Below are positions 28,999 through 39,800 of a stretch of 42,857 bases of DNA, in pieces. Below the pieces are notes generated by a model, which was not told the origin of the DNA, ran no database searches, and worked only from the letters and a program-made list of their open reading frames with translations. The position numbers and the translations under genes were made by a program. The number at the start of each line of letters is the position of its first letter. Positions within the stretch are counted from its first letter, which is position 1. Source of the DNA: a virus; IMG/VR virus record IMGVR_UViG_3300047476_000343, positions 1 to 42,857 of that record, one strand, 5' to 3'.

Positions 28999-29685
28999 AT
29001 GGCAACAAAAATATACGACATGGAAAACATATCTTTGGTAGATGGGACGATTATTCCCATAACACCGCTTAAGATTATCTATCTTAGAGACTTTATGGAT
29101 AAGTTTGCAAAAATACAAGATGCTGTTGGTGAAACAGAATCTGTAGAAAGACTTATAGACTGTGCCCTGGTAGCAATGAGACAGTATTATCCATCAATCA
29201 AGACAATAGAGGATCTAGAAGACAGCGTTGACTTACCAACAATATATAAGATCGTTGATGTTGCTGCAGGAATAAGCACAAAATCTAAAGATTCTGAGCA
29301 GTCTAATAGTAAAGAAGACTCTAGTGGTGCATCCTGGGAAAATCTTGATCTAGCAAAGCTAGAGTCAGAGGCATTTTTGCTGGGCATTTGGAAAGACTAT
29401 CTAGATCTAGAACAGTCCCTATCAATGCCAGAACTAATTGCGACCCTTGAATCTAAAAGAGAGCTTGACTATCAGGAAAAGAAGTTCTTTGCAGCTATTC
29501 AGGGCGTTGACCTAGATAAGCAAACTGGAAAACCAGAAGCAAATGCCTGGGAAGCGATGAAGGCAAGAGTATTCAGTGGTGGAAAAACAGGCGATCCAAA
29601 TGACATTACTGCATATCAAGGAGTAAATGCTCAGAAGGCTGGATTTGGAATTGGCATGGGTCTAAGCTATGAAAGAATAGACTAA
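28999..29685 (+). CDS. Tail assembly chaperone, long form
   Basis: 228 residues. Residues 1-95 (SLVDGTIIPITPLKIIYLRD, VDLPTIYKIVDVAAGI) match the 106-residue protein encoded next. Residues about 110-228 (KLESEAFLLGIWKDYLDLEQ, SLSMPELIATLESKRELDYQ, EKKFFAAIQGVDLD, WEAMKARVFSG) resemble the T part of a frameshifted G-GT chaperone pair. It should bind the tape measure and recruit tube subunits. It is leaderless, with a separate promoter from the short form. Confidence 0.75.
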   Translation: MATKIYDMENISLVDGTIIPITPLKIIYLRDFMDKFAKIQDAVGETESVERLIDCALVAMRQYYPSIKTIEDLEDSVDLPTIYKIVDVAAGISTKSKDSEQSNSKEDSSGASWENLDLAKLESEAFLLGIWKDYLDLEQSLSMPELIATLESKRELDYQEKKFFAAIQGVDLDKQTGKPEANAWEAMKARVFSGGKTGDPNDITAYQGVNAQKAGFGIGMGLSYERID

Positions 29686-29700
29686 TTCACTAGACCCGTA

Positions 29701-29709
29701 TGCTATAAT
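29701..29709 (+). promoter_or_regulatory. Extended -10 promoter
   Basis: TGC-TATAAT, leader of about 26 nt with AGAGGAAA before the ATG at 29742. Confidence 0.55.
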
Positions 29710-29741
29710 TGATAATACCTATATGAGAGGAAACAAATAAT

Positions 29742-30062
29742 ATGGCAACAACTATTAATGAAGAAAAAGAGGTAGTGCTAATTGACGGTACAAAGATTAC
29801 CGTTAGACCACTAAAGATCTCTCTTCTTAGACAGTTTTTGAAAAAGTTTGACGAAGTAGCACAGGTAGCAGAAGATAACGACAAATCAATGGACGTTCTA
29901 TTGCAGTGTGTTCAGATCGCAATGAAGCAGTACAAGCCAGAGATCTCCGAAGATCTCTCAGCACTAGAGGAAGTCCTAGACTTGCCAACAGTGTACAAGA
30001 TTATTGAAGAAGCATCAGGAATTAATCTATCTGAAGCAGATGTCATCAATACTCTTAAATAA
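29742..30062 (+). CDS. Tail assembly chaperone, short form
   Basis: 106 residues. VVLIDGTKITVRPLKISLLR and DLPTVYKIIEEASGINLSE align with SLVDGTIIPITPLKIIYLRD and DLPTIYKIVDVAAGI of the previous gene; the long C-terminal part is missing. It would act as gpG to the neighbour's gpGT. I see no slippery site that would carry this frame into a longer product: only 18 nt separate it from the tape measure. Translation is from AGAGGAAA at 8-nt spacing. Confidence 0.75.
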   Translation: MATTINEEKEVVLIDGTKITVRPLKISLLRQFLKKFDEVAQVAEDNDKSMDVLLQCVQIAMKQYKPEISEDLSALEEVLDLPTVYKIIEEASGINLSEADVINTLK

Positions 30063-30080
30063 ATAAAGAGGTGTTAGTGG

Positions 30081-33000
30081 ATGGCTGAAGATAACGTTCA
30101 GGCCAATATACGGATAGATATTGATACCAGTGATGCACTGGCCAGTATCAAAAATCTGCAACGACAGATCTCAGCCTTCCATACCTCAATGGCAAATGGC
30201 TCTGCAGCTAATGCAGCAGCAGCCTCTAATTTTCAAAAGACATTAATAGATAATATTAATGCTACTAAAAAGTTTTCTGCTAGCGTACAGACTGTACGGA
30301 CAACAACTGAAACTTTTACAAATTCGCTAGAAAAGAATAAGCTCTCTCTTGGAGAGTATTTTAGATATGCTGGTGGAGCATCAAGGTCTTTCGGAAGATT
30401 CTTTCGTACAGAGTTTGACACAATAAATAAGGTAGCACGTGAACGTGTCAAGGATCTACAAACTCAGTACATAAGAATGGGTCGTGACGCCAACGGTGCG
30501 GTGAGGGCTATTGCGGTAAGACCGCTAGTTCTTGACATGGATAACCTAGCAACAAAGACTGCTATTGCTGCACAGCGTCAGCAACTTTTGAATCAGCTAC
30601 TTAAGCAGGGTTCAACTAACCTTCTAAATTTTGGTAAGAACACACAGTGGGCTGGTCGTCAGCTTATGGTTGGTTTTACAATTCCTCTATCTATATTTGG
30701 TGCTACAGCTGCTAAATCATTTATGGCAATAGAAGATCAGGCAATTAAATTCAAGCGTGTGTACGGCGACCTGATGACTGACCAGGGCCAAACAGACGCT
30801 ATGCTAGAGTCAATCAAAACACTAGCTTCTGAGTTTACTAAATATGGTGTTGCTGTAGATAAGACAATGGGATTGGCTGCATCTGCAGCAGCCCAGGGTA
30901 AGACTGGTGCTGACCTAACTGCACAGGTTTCAGAAGCAACAAGGCTATCCGTTCTTGGTCAAGTAGAGCAACAGCAGGCATTAGAGACAACAATCTCTGT
31001 TACAAATGCGTTTGGTGTTGCAGCAGAAGATCTAGCATCAAAGATCGACTTCCTTAACTCAGTAGAAAACCAGACAGTTACCTCTATTGAAGATCTAACA
31101 ATTGCTATTCCAAAAGCTGGTCCAGTTGTAAAACAGCTTGGTGGTGGAGTAGAAGATCTCGCATTCTTCCTAACAGCTATGAAGGAAGGTGGAATTAATG
31201 CGTCAGAAGGTGCTAACGCACTAAAGTCTGGTCTTGCATCTTTGATTAACCCAACAGAAAAAGCATCAAACATGCTTGCTGGTTATGGAATCAATATTAA
31301 AAAGATTGTAGAGAGCAATAAGGGCGATGTCAAGGGTGTAGTTATTGACTTTGCCACCGCCTTGGATAAGCTAGATCCACTAGCCAGAGCCAGAGCAATT
31401 GAGCAGCTGTTTGGAAAGTTCCAGTTTTCAAGACTATCAACTCTATTTCAAAACGTAATTGGCGAGGGAACTCAGGCGTCTAAGGTTCTAGAAATGGCTG
31501 GTAAGACATCTGCAGAACTAGCACAGCTATCAGAACGAGAATTGAGCAAGGTATCTGAGTCATCAATGTTTAAGTTTAAGAAGTCAATTGAAGACATTAA
31601 GCTGGCATTGGCTCCTGTTGGAGAAATATTTTTAAAGCTTGCGACCCCAGTAATTGAGTTTGGAACTAAGTTGCTTACTGCATTTAATAATCTAGATGAG
31701 AAAACCAAAAGTTTTGTTACTGGTCTAGTAGCTGTTGTTGGTGGCATTGGTCCGATTCTGCTAATGACCTTTGGTTTGCTTGCTAACGGTGTTGCAAATA
31801 TCATTAAGGGATTTACCTTTGTAAAGAATGTTTTTAACAGAGCCTCAGTTTCCTCAAATGACCTTGGCTCGCAGATATCATACATGACTACTGAGCAAAT
31901 TAAAGCGGCATCAGTAGCAGCCTCACTTGATCAGGTACACGGAAAACTTACTCAGACATTCACATCTGAGGCAAATGCAATCGGAGCCTATGTCTCAGCA
32001 CTTCAAAGAGCTAATACTGCAGCAGCAGCATTTAATGTTCCTGCTGTTGGTCGTACTAGACCTGCTGCAAAAATGGCAAATGGCGGAATGGTTCGTGGTC
32101 CAGGAGGACCAAAGGACGACCTTGTCCCAGTAGACTTATCAAATGGCGAAGCAGTAATTGACGCTGCCACTGTTAAGAAGAATCCAAGAATTATTGGTGC
32201 ACTATTTGCTGGTAAAAAGATAAACATTCCTGGATATGCAAAAAATAATAGTGGAATAGTCCCTAGTAAAAAAGCTCCAGCAACACTAGATACTCCAAGC
32301 CAATATATGACAGTATTTGCACATATATTTGAGCCACTAAAAATGTCTTTGCAAGATTTTGCAGATGTGCTAACTTCAACTGGAAGAAAAGTTCCAAAAG
32401 ATGTTCAGAGAAAAATAGATCAGGGCCTCGGCGGAGCAGCTATGAGGACATACGGCGGATTTGGTTTTGATACAAGGCAATCATTTAATGAAGCCATGAA
32501 GCCTGGTAGATCAGGAGTTGTGCCAAAAGATTTCTTAGAAGACTACGACTCTCGTGGTGTTGCTAAGTGGAGTAAGTCACTTGCTGCAGCTGGAGTAAAG
32601 CTAGAAGACGTGGCAGATGAGTTGGTCATATTTGATAAAAGCATTGCAGATCAAATCAGAGCTGCATCACAACTAGATGATAATTTTGTAGTTACAGACA
32701 AGGCTATTGCAGAGTTTGCAAAGAACACCCTGACACAATTAAAAAATAATGGAGGAAAACTATCAGATGCTTTCTTTGTAGCTGCCAATAACACTACGGA
32801 AGCTCGTGGAACAGCAACTCAGGCACAGATGCTTGCTGCTGGATACACTATGGACCCTAATAGGCCAGGATACATGATTGGTCCAGATGGAAAATCAGCA
32901 GATCCAAGTAAGCTACTAAAACTTGGTGGAGGATCAAAGGGCAAGACAAAATCTGGAATTTTGCAGGGAGCCCTTCAAGAAGACTTTAAGCCAGTAGCTC

Positions 33001-36000
33001 TTGCCGTGGTAGATGACGTTAAATATGAAATGGTATCTGCAGTAAAAGATGTTACAGACCAGAGTTCACCATCTAAAGAAGCCTATGAGGCTGGAGAAAA
33101 TATTGGTATCGGGGCAATTCAAGGCATTGAATCACAAATTGATGAGGCTAAAAAAGTTGGTAGAAAAAATAGACGTGTAACAGCAGTCCCTGACGGCAAC
33201 GGCGGTATGGTTATTCAAACACCACCAACCCAGGCAACAGCATTCGCAGCAACCAAAGAAGCAAAAACTCCTAGAAGATTTATTAGAGAAGGAGATCTAG
33301 AGGTACGTCAAAAAGCTGAGGCATCTCAAAAATCTTTGACCACTGCGGTAGAAGATACAGCAAGCAAGACAAGGTCATTTGGTGCTAACATAAGAAACCT
33401 TTCATATGTTCTATCTGGGCTATCTGGAATAGCTTTGATGTCTGGACAGTCTCTTGGAGAATTTGGAAATGTTGTATTCGGAGCTTCCGTTGCCCTTTCA
33501 GCATTGACAACAGCAGCAGAACTAAATGCAGAAGGTAGATTCTTAGGTCTTAATGCAAAGTCTACTGGAGCCAAGGGGATTAGTGGATTCTTTAGTAGGA
33601 TGGTAACCGTTGGTGGCAAAGCCGTAATGAGTCTTGGAAAGTTTGTTGGTGTATTAGGAATTGCATTTACAGTTATTTCTGGATTTATTATGCTTAATAA
33701 CTGGATTAATGAGCAAAGAGAAAAGGAAAGATTAAAGATCGAGGGTCTTGGCGATGCAGCAACCCTGACAAAGAAAAAGCTAGAAGCTTTGGGATCATTC
33801 TTTGGGAAGCCATCCACACCTAGCGTCATAGAATCAATTGGCACAGTTGGTGCTGGTACTGGGCCAATGTCAGCAGATGCTCAAACCAAGATAAAGAGCT
33901 TAAGGGAAGATCCAGCATTCAAAGAGCAGTTTGCTGCAGACATCAAGGTTCTAGGCACTGCAACTAAGAAAGAAGCTGTAAAGACATTTGAGACTCTAGC
34001 CCTTTCGTTGTTCTCTAAGGAATATACTGAGAAAGAAGTTCAGCAGATTATTGATGCACTTAAGATCGAGGCTGGAAGAACAGACGTCGTCTTTGAGGTA
34101 AAGAGCTTTGATTTAAAGACTAAAGCTGGAAAAGCTAACTTTAAAAAGTCTGCAGAAAGTATGGCAGCAGAATTTAATAAGGCATTTGAAAAGGGCAGAA
34201 AGGTTTCTCAAGTTCAGGTTCTTTCTGGAAATATGTCGTTTGGGACTAAAGAGCAGATTACTCAAACAAAAGAGTATGACGCAGCCTTTGAGACCCAGTC
34301 TACAAACTTTGCAAATAGGTTGATGGCAGTACAACAGCTATTTAAAGATGGTGCTATTAGCAATAAGGAATACCAAGAGCAGTGGGGCGTCTTGGCAAAT
34401 GCACTAAAAACTGGTAAGGGTGCAGTAGAATTAACAAAAGGTGTTTTTGCTAAGTTTACAGAACAAATGAAGGCAGCCAAGTCGCCATTTGCCGAACTAC
34501 TTCCTCAAATTGCTGGAACTGGCAAAGAGGTATTTATCATGCAAAGCCTTATGCTAGGAGCCATTCCTTCAGTTGCAGCATTGTCTCAGGCTATTGCAGA
34601 TTTTAAGACGATCAGTGACTATGAGTCTGGGGTGAACAAGGATGTTCAGGCATATGTCAGGGCTCAAGAAAGAATGTCCCTAATATCAAAGACCGCAGAA
34701 GATTTAAGAAAAAAGCAAGAAGAGGTAAACGCTGCAACTGGTGATTATGGAAATGACGGAACTGGTGAGTCAGTGTTTGCCAAGGCCATGAACCAGATGA
34801 AACAGCAGACCGCTGAAATAGCTAATCAGATAAAAGCTTTTAATAAGCTAAAAGCTGCTGGTTATGGAACTGAAGAAGCATTTAAGCTTGCAAAGGATCC
34901 AATTCTTGCTGCTGCTCTTGCTAGCACAAAGGTTGGTAGCAAAGAATGGAAGGCACTTGCAAAAGCCATAAAAGAATCAGAGAAAGCTGCTAAAGATTTT
35001 AAAAATATCCAAAAGCAGACGCTAGAGGGGGCAACTCAAGAATTTGATGACGCATACTCTAAGGTAGGAGAGAGATTCTCTGCACTAGAAGAACAACTAC
35101 AACTAGCATTTAGTAAAGCCAATAAGGCAGATAACGATCTAATTTCTGGGGCTCAGTCACAGATTGCTGGATTGCAATATACTCTAGATGACTTAAACGC
35201 TTCTTTGGATGACATTCAGCTACAAGAAGATGCCATTAATAAGAAGTACGACAATCGAATAGACGCACTTGAAAAGATTCAGTCTGTCAATGAGGATATT
35301 TCTAGACAGCAAAAGTCACAGCTCACTATCGCTGACGCACTTTCTCAGGGAGATATCTCAGCAGCTGCTAAAGCAATTGAAGATGCACGTGCCGAGCAAG
35401 CAGCATCAAGTTTTGAGAATCAAAAGAAACTTCTTGAAAATGCAAGGGCTTCTGAGATTGCTGGTCTTACAGTAAATGGCAAGACAAAAGCTCAGATCGA
35501 GGCGGAATCTCTAAGTCTTCAAAAGCAAATCAAGAAGATAGAAGAAGAGACATTAGAACCAGCACAAGAAAGAGTTAGGCTTGCAGAAGAAAGACTGCAA
35601 AAGGATATTTCAGCACTGACTGTTTCTGGCAAAACTAAGGAAGAGTGGAACCTGATAGCCAGCAATATTAGAATTGCAAAAACACAAACAGATGAATTTG
35701 TTACTGCTTTGAAGGCTGCAGAAGAAGCAGCTAGAAATCTAAACGCTGTGTTGGCAGCTAGAACAACAGGCAGAGTAGATAGTTCTGGTGTGGGAGCAAG
35801 TGCTTCAGGATTTGCTCTTAGTACTTCATTGCCTGGCGTTTCTGGATCCAACAGCCAGTTCGGACCTAATACTCCTTGGGCCAGAGCGGTTGCTGCTATG
35901 GGCATGAATAATGGTGGAATGGTTCCTAAATACTTTGCAGCTGGTGGTTTTGCTCGTGGGACAGATACCGTTCCTGCTATGCTTACTCCTGGAGAGTTCG

Positions 36001-36206
36001 TAGTAAAGAAGTATGCCGTAGAGAATTTTGGAACAGACAGACTAAGGGCTATAAACAATGGATCTTATTCTGGCGAGTCAGTGTATAATAATTATGAGCT
36101 AAATGTTAATGTGAGATCAGACGCTAATCCATCAGAGATTGCAAGAGTCGTAATATCACAAATAAAGCAAATAGACTCACAAAGAGTTAGAGGAATAAGG
36201 CTATAA
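30081..36206 (+). CDS. Tape measure protein
   Basis: 2041 residues; at about 0.15 nm per residue this predicts a tail near 300 nm. A TP901-type domain lies at about 195-410 (FMAIEDQAIKFKRVYGDLMT, TISVTNAFGVAAEDLASKID, LKSGLASLINPTEKASNMLA). Hydrophobic, membrane-like segments lie near 545-580, 1110-1155 and 1190-1215. A motif GGMV...VPVDLSNGEAVI (about 667-693) recurs near the end as GGMV...VPAMLTPGEFVV (1943-1978). SSPSKEAYEAGENIGIGAIQ is near 995. The C-terminal third is coiled coil. Near 1925 is SQFGPNTPWARAV, shared with the minor tail protein at 41100. A GAGGTG ribosome site precedes it. Confidence 0.93.
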   Translation: MAEDNVQANIRIDIDTSDALASIKNLQRQISAFHTSMANGSAANAAAASNFQKTLIDNINATKKFSASVQTVRTTTETFTNSLEKNKLSLGEYFRYAGGASRSFGRFFRTEFDTINKVARERVKDLQTQYIRMGRDANGAVRAIAVRPLVLDMDNLATKTAIAAQRQQLLNQLLKQGSTNLLNFGKNTQWAGRQLMVGFTIPLSIFGATAAKSFMAIEDQAIKFKRVYGDLMTDQGQTDAMLESIKTLASEFTKYGVAVDKTMGLAASAAAQGKTGADLTAQVSEATRLSVLGQVEQQQALETTISVTNAFGVAAEDLASKIDFLNSVENQTVTSIEDLTIAIPKAGPVVKQLGGGVEDLAFFLTAMKEGGINASEGANALKSGLASLINPTEKASNMLAGYGINIKKIVESNKGDVKGVVIDFATALDKLDPLARARAIEQLFGKFQFSRLSTLFQNVIGEGTQASKVLEMAGKTSAELAQLSERELSKVSESSMFKFKKSIEDIKLALAPVGEIFLKLATPVIEFGTKLLTAFNNLDEKTKSFVTGLVAVVGGIGPILLMTFGLLANGVANIIKGFTFVKNVFNRASVSSNDLGSQISYMTTEQIKAASVAASLDQVHGKLTQTFTSEANAIGAYVSALQRANTAAAAFNVPAVGRTRPAAKMANGGMVRGPGGPKDDLVPVDLSNGEAVIDAATVKKNPRIIGALFAGKKINIPGYAKNNSGIVPSKKAPATLDTPSQYMTVFAHIFEPLKMSLQDFADVLTSTGRKVPKDVQRKIDQGLGGAAMRTYGGFGFDTRQSFNEAMKPGRSGVVPKDFLEDYDSRGVAKWSKSLAAAGVKLEDVADELVIFDKSIADQIRAASQLDDNFVVTDKAIAEFAKNTLTQLKNNGGKLSDAFFVAANNTTEARGTATQAQMLAAGYTMDPNRPGYMIGPDGKSADPSKLLKLGGGSKGKTKSGILQGALQEDFKPVALAVVDDVKYEMVSAVKDVTDQSSPSKEAYEAGENIGIGAIQGIESQIDEAKKVGRKNRRVTAVPDGNGGMVIQTPPTQATAFAATKEAKTPRRFIREGDLEVRQKAEASQKSLTTAVEDTASKTRSFGANIRNLSYVLSGLSGIALMSGQSLGEFGNVVFGASVALSALTTAAELNAEGRFLGLNAKSTGAKGISGFFSRMVTVGGKAVMSLGKFVGVLGIAFTVISGFIMLNNWINEQREKERLKIEGLGDAATLTKKKLEALGSFFGKPSTPSVIESIGTVGAGTGPMSADAQTKIKSLREDPAFKEQFAADIKVLGTATKKEAVKTFETLALSLFSKEYTEKEVQQIIDALKIEAGRTDVVFEVKSFDLKTKAGKANFKKSAESMAAEFNKAFEKGRKVSQVQVLSGNMSFGTKEQITQTKEYDAAFETQSTNFANRLMAVQQLFKDGAISNKEYQEQWGVLANALKTGKGAVELTKGVFAKFTEQMKAAKSPFAELLPQIAGTGKEVFIMQSLMLGAIPSVAALSQAIADFKTISDYESGVNKDVQAYVRAQERMSLISKTAEDLRKKQEEVNAATGDYGNDGTGESVFAKAMNQMKQQTAEIANQIKAFNKLKAAGYGTEEAFKLAKDPILAAALASTKVGSKEWKALAKAIKESEKAAKDFKNIQKQTLEGATQEFDDAYSKVGERFSALEEQLQLAFSKANKADNDLISGAQSQIAGLQYTLDDLNASLDDIQLQEDAINKKYDNRIDALEKIQSVNEDISRQQKSQLTIADALSQGDISAAAKAIEDARAEQAASSFENQKKLLENARASEIAGLTVNGKTKAQIEAESLSLQKQIKKIEEETLEPAQERVRLAEERLQKDISALTVSGKTKEEWNLIASNIRIAKTQTDEFVTALKAAEEAARNLNAVLAARTTGRVDSSGVGASASGFALSTSLPGVSGSNSQFGPNTPWARAVAAMGMNNGGMVPKYFAAGGFARGTDTVPAMLTPGEFVVKKYAVENFGTDRLRAINNGSYSGESVYNNYELNVNVRSDANPSEIARVVISQIKQIDSQRVRGIRL

Positions 36207-36847
36207 TGACAACCCAGCAATACTTGGATGGTAGAAAGGCATACGCTCGTCCCCAGGGGATGATGTGGTCAGTGCAACCACCACAGGTAATTAATGGTAA
36301 GTATGTTCCCTATGGATTAGAAGTAAATGATAACGTAGACTCAGTCACTGACGATTCTCTAAAAGACCAATTCCTCATCCTGTCTGACGACAACCGTGAC
36401 TCTCTAAAGTTTAACAATGTAAGAATTGAGTCTCGTAAAAGAATGATAAATGGACAGATGCGTTCATATCATATTGCCGATAAGCTTAATATTTCTACAT
36501 CTTGGACAATGCTGCCATCTAGGGGTTTTGCTACATATCCTAACTTTAATTCGACTACTGGCCAGCCAAGCTCATCTTTGACACAGCAGCAAATAGTGAC
36601 ATCTGATGGAGGTGCTGGTGGAGTAGACATTCTAAATTGGTATGAAAATCACAAGGGGTCATTTTGGGTATACCTATCTTACGATAAGTATACTGAGTTT
36701 GAAAAAGACGAAAACAGATACCTAAGATTGGCAGAATATCCACAAGCAATTGAAATGTTTGTTTCCTCATTTGACTATGACGTTGTTAAGCGTGGTGGCC
36801 ACAATCACGATCTTTGGAACATCTCTATCTCTTTGGAAGAGGTATAA
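36206..36847 (+). CDS. Distal tail-like minor tail protein
   Basis: 213 residues. The opening TTQQYLDGRKAYARPQGMMW is followed by Asp-rich turns and a beta-rich body ending in FVSSFDYDVVKRGGHNHDLW, ISISLEEV. Position right after the tape measure and the F-D-Y-x-V...H-D-x-W-x-x-x-x-x-LEEV ending fit a distal-tail or hub subunit. TAATG couples it to both neighbours. No enzymatic motif. Confidence 0.65.
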   Translation: MTTQQYLDGRKAYARPQGMMWSVQPPQVINGKYVPYGLEVNDNVDSVTDDSLKDQFLILSDDNRDSLKFNNVRIESRKRMINGQMRSYHIADKLNISTSWTMLPSRGFATYPNFNSTTGQPSSSLTQQQIVTSDGGAGGVDILNWYENHKGSFWVYLSYDKYTEFEKDENRYLRLAEYPQAIEMFVSSFDYDVVKRGGHNHDLWNISISLEEV

Positions 36848-39800
36848 TGTTTGGAAGCAGCACCTTTCTTTCAGAGCTAAGCAATACGTCATCAATAAAC
36901 GTTAAATCTAGCGTGTTTGCAGAATGGAATATGAATATTCCTAGCAATTTCCTATCTATTGGAAATTATAGGTATAGACAGCAAGAAAATTCATCAATCT
37001 ACAACCTAGTTCCAGAAACCTTTGACAGATATGACTCTGGAAATTACTATACTGGTGCAACAGATGCTGATGTAGTTATTGATGGAGGATTCGATGACTC
37101 AAACCAGGCATTAGCTTTTTCATCTAAACAACAATTGACAAACATCCTGTTTTCTCTAGAAGATTGTTTTGGAAGATTTAGGCCAAGATCTGGAATCAAT
37201 AAAGCCAGAATCCCATATTCAGCCAACAGCTATTTTCACTATGCTAATAAAGATATGGCAAAAAGACCTAGATATTATCTAGCTTCTAAGAACGATAAGT
37301 TTAAGTATTGGACATCGGACAGATCTGAGGGCGGAAAGCTTCGTGGAGTATCGTATCCTCTTCCATCGGGGGCATACGGAATAGATGACGTAGCACCTTT
37401 TATTGTTTATAACAGCCCAGTTCCAGCCAACAGGATTGTAGTAAAAATGCAAACACATGTTGGATCGGACAATAAGGGGTCTTTTTATAATACTAGCGGA
37501 AACGCATTTCCAGACCCTTTCTATGGATACGAGAACAGTAAAACTCCTACCAAGTGGAGAATTCAGTATCTAGATGGTTCTAACTGGACAGATGCAATTA
37601 GTTTCTTGCCAACAGATCTTAGATCAGATAATACTCCAATTATTGGAGAAGATGGAACGGTAGAAGTATTCTATGGTATTAAGATTCCAGATAGATACAG
37701 CTCTATATTTAACTATAAGAGAATGTACATTACAGAATCCATGCTTCCAGATAGTCCAGAAACTGGATCAGCATTTCTGATAAAGCCCTCTGAGTCTGCA
37801 CCTGGAACTTTCTATATCTACACAGGGAGCTCATACGAAACATTTGAGGCTGTATACGGATGGTCTTTGTCTCAAAACTCCGTTATTGACTACAGAAACT
37901 CTCTAGATAAAATTTCTAGTCCAGACTACTTTATTAATAGTGTTACAGGCAAAAAGCAGTACTCAAAGTTTGAATATATCTCTGGACTTCGCATTGTGGT
38001 AGATCAGATGAATACAAACGCAACTACGTTTGATTTAATTGAGCTATCTCCAAGACTTGTTGCAGACATGACAGACTTAGTAGAAGGTGTATCTGTTACA
38101 AAAAGTGCATCTGACCTAGGAAATGCTGGAATGCCAGTTGGTCAACTTTTAGCTTCAGTTGGAACATTAAACATATTCGACTACGATCAAGTGTTTAATG
38201 AAAATAATACAGAAAGTGTTGTTGCACCATACCTAGATCAGATTATTAAGTTTTCAATATACGAAACGGTAACAACAGCATCTGGCAACTCAGAGCTAAT
38301 TCCAATAAAGACTTTGTACTCTTCAGAAAAGCCTCAAATTTCTGGATCATCTAGAGAAGTATCCATAGAGCTTAGAGACCTAATGTTCTTGCTTGAGACA
38401 AACCTTGCACCAGAACTATTGCTAGTTGACGTTTCTCTAAGTGTCGCAATATCAACATTACTGGATAACATTGGATTCACCAACTATAAATTCCTAAGAG
38501 TTGAAGATGAAAAAGAACTTATTATTCCATACTTCTTTGTAGCTCCAGAACAGTCTACTCTGCAGGTCCTTCAGGATCTTGCAGTTTCCTCTCAGTCAGC
38601 AATGTTCTTTGACGAAGAAAACAACCTAGTGATTATGAGCAAAGATTACATGATGCCGAGTGCAGACCAGCGAGCAACTGATCTTGTTTTATCTGGAAAT
38701 AGATCTGAATCTAACTTTGCAAACATTGAAGAAATTTCTTCTAGAGATAATAAAGTATTTAATGATGGACAGATTACCTATAAGGAAAGATATATTCAAA
38801 GATCTTATGGATCCATTAAGCAGGCTATGCTTCAAGATAGAAATAAAACATGGATCTATAAGCCAGCACTTCTTTGGGAGGCATCTGGTACTCTAAACAC
38901 CAAGAGTCAAAACGGAGAGCTAACATCTTCATCGGCATACTCTTTGTCAGCAATTCCACTTAACTCACCACTATCGGCTAACCCACCATCAGTAATTAAC
39001 GGTGTGGTAGTCGATAATATTATTGACTTTGGCGAGGGATCATACTTCTTATCAAGATATGACGGATACTTTTACGCAAATGGAGAAATCATTCACTACG
39101 ATGCTGTAGAATATAGCATACCAAGTACCGTTGGAAACGTATGGATTCAGAATACTCAGGAATACTCTGATTACTTTCAAAATGTTAAATTTGGAAAAAG
39201 TATATTCCCAACAGGTAGAGTTAGGATATACTCAGAGCCATACTACGAAGTAGTTGATGGCGTTACAAGGTTTAAAGATGGAGAAGTAAGATCTCACGGT
39301 AGAGGACAGTTTGGGACCCCAATAGTTTCTCACGAATCTGGAATATCTGAATACTGGTCAAACAATGCTATTAACTCAACACTAGGATGTAAGCTGCCCC
39401 TGTCAGATCTAATTAAGGCCAACCCTGAAAATGCCACAGCAGATAGTAAGGCTGCTACTCTTGGAGAGGCTGGAATAGCCAACTCTACAGTGGTAACAGC
39501 ATCCAGGAATGGAATTATAAAAAATGCTTTGGGTGGAACAAATAAGAGTGAGAAGGATATTAAGGCACTAAAGGCCACTGAAATAGGAACTGTTCAGTCT
39601 TCAGCACTTGTCTTTACTGGGCCAACATTTACTTCTGACCTTGCTGCTAGCGATTATATAAGCTATGTACCAAAGAGCTTAAACAACTCATATTCTCATT
39701 TTGGGACAAGGGTTAGAATTGTTGGAAGATATGAAGATGGAAAAACAAAGACCCAAACACCAGCAGGATCGATGGGCTACTATGATAACGGTAAGATCGG

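Noticed and set aside
30030-30085. Programmed frameshift from the short tail chaperone
   Set aside because: No slippery heptamer recognised, and the tape measure starts 18 nt after its stop.
31472-31885. 137-residue minus-strand ORF under the tape measure
   Set aside because: Shadow of the tape measure; no ribosome site, and the plus frame has clear domain content.
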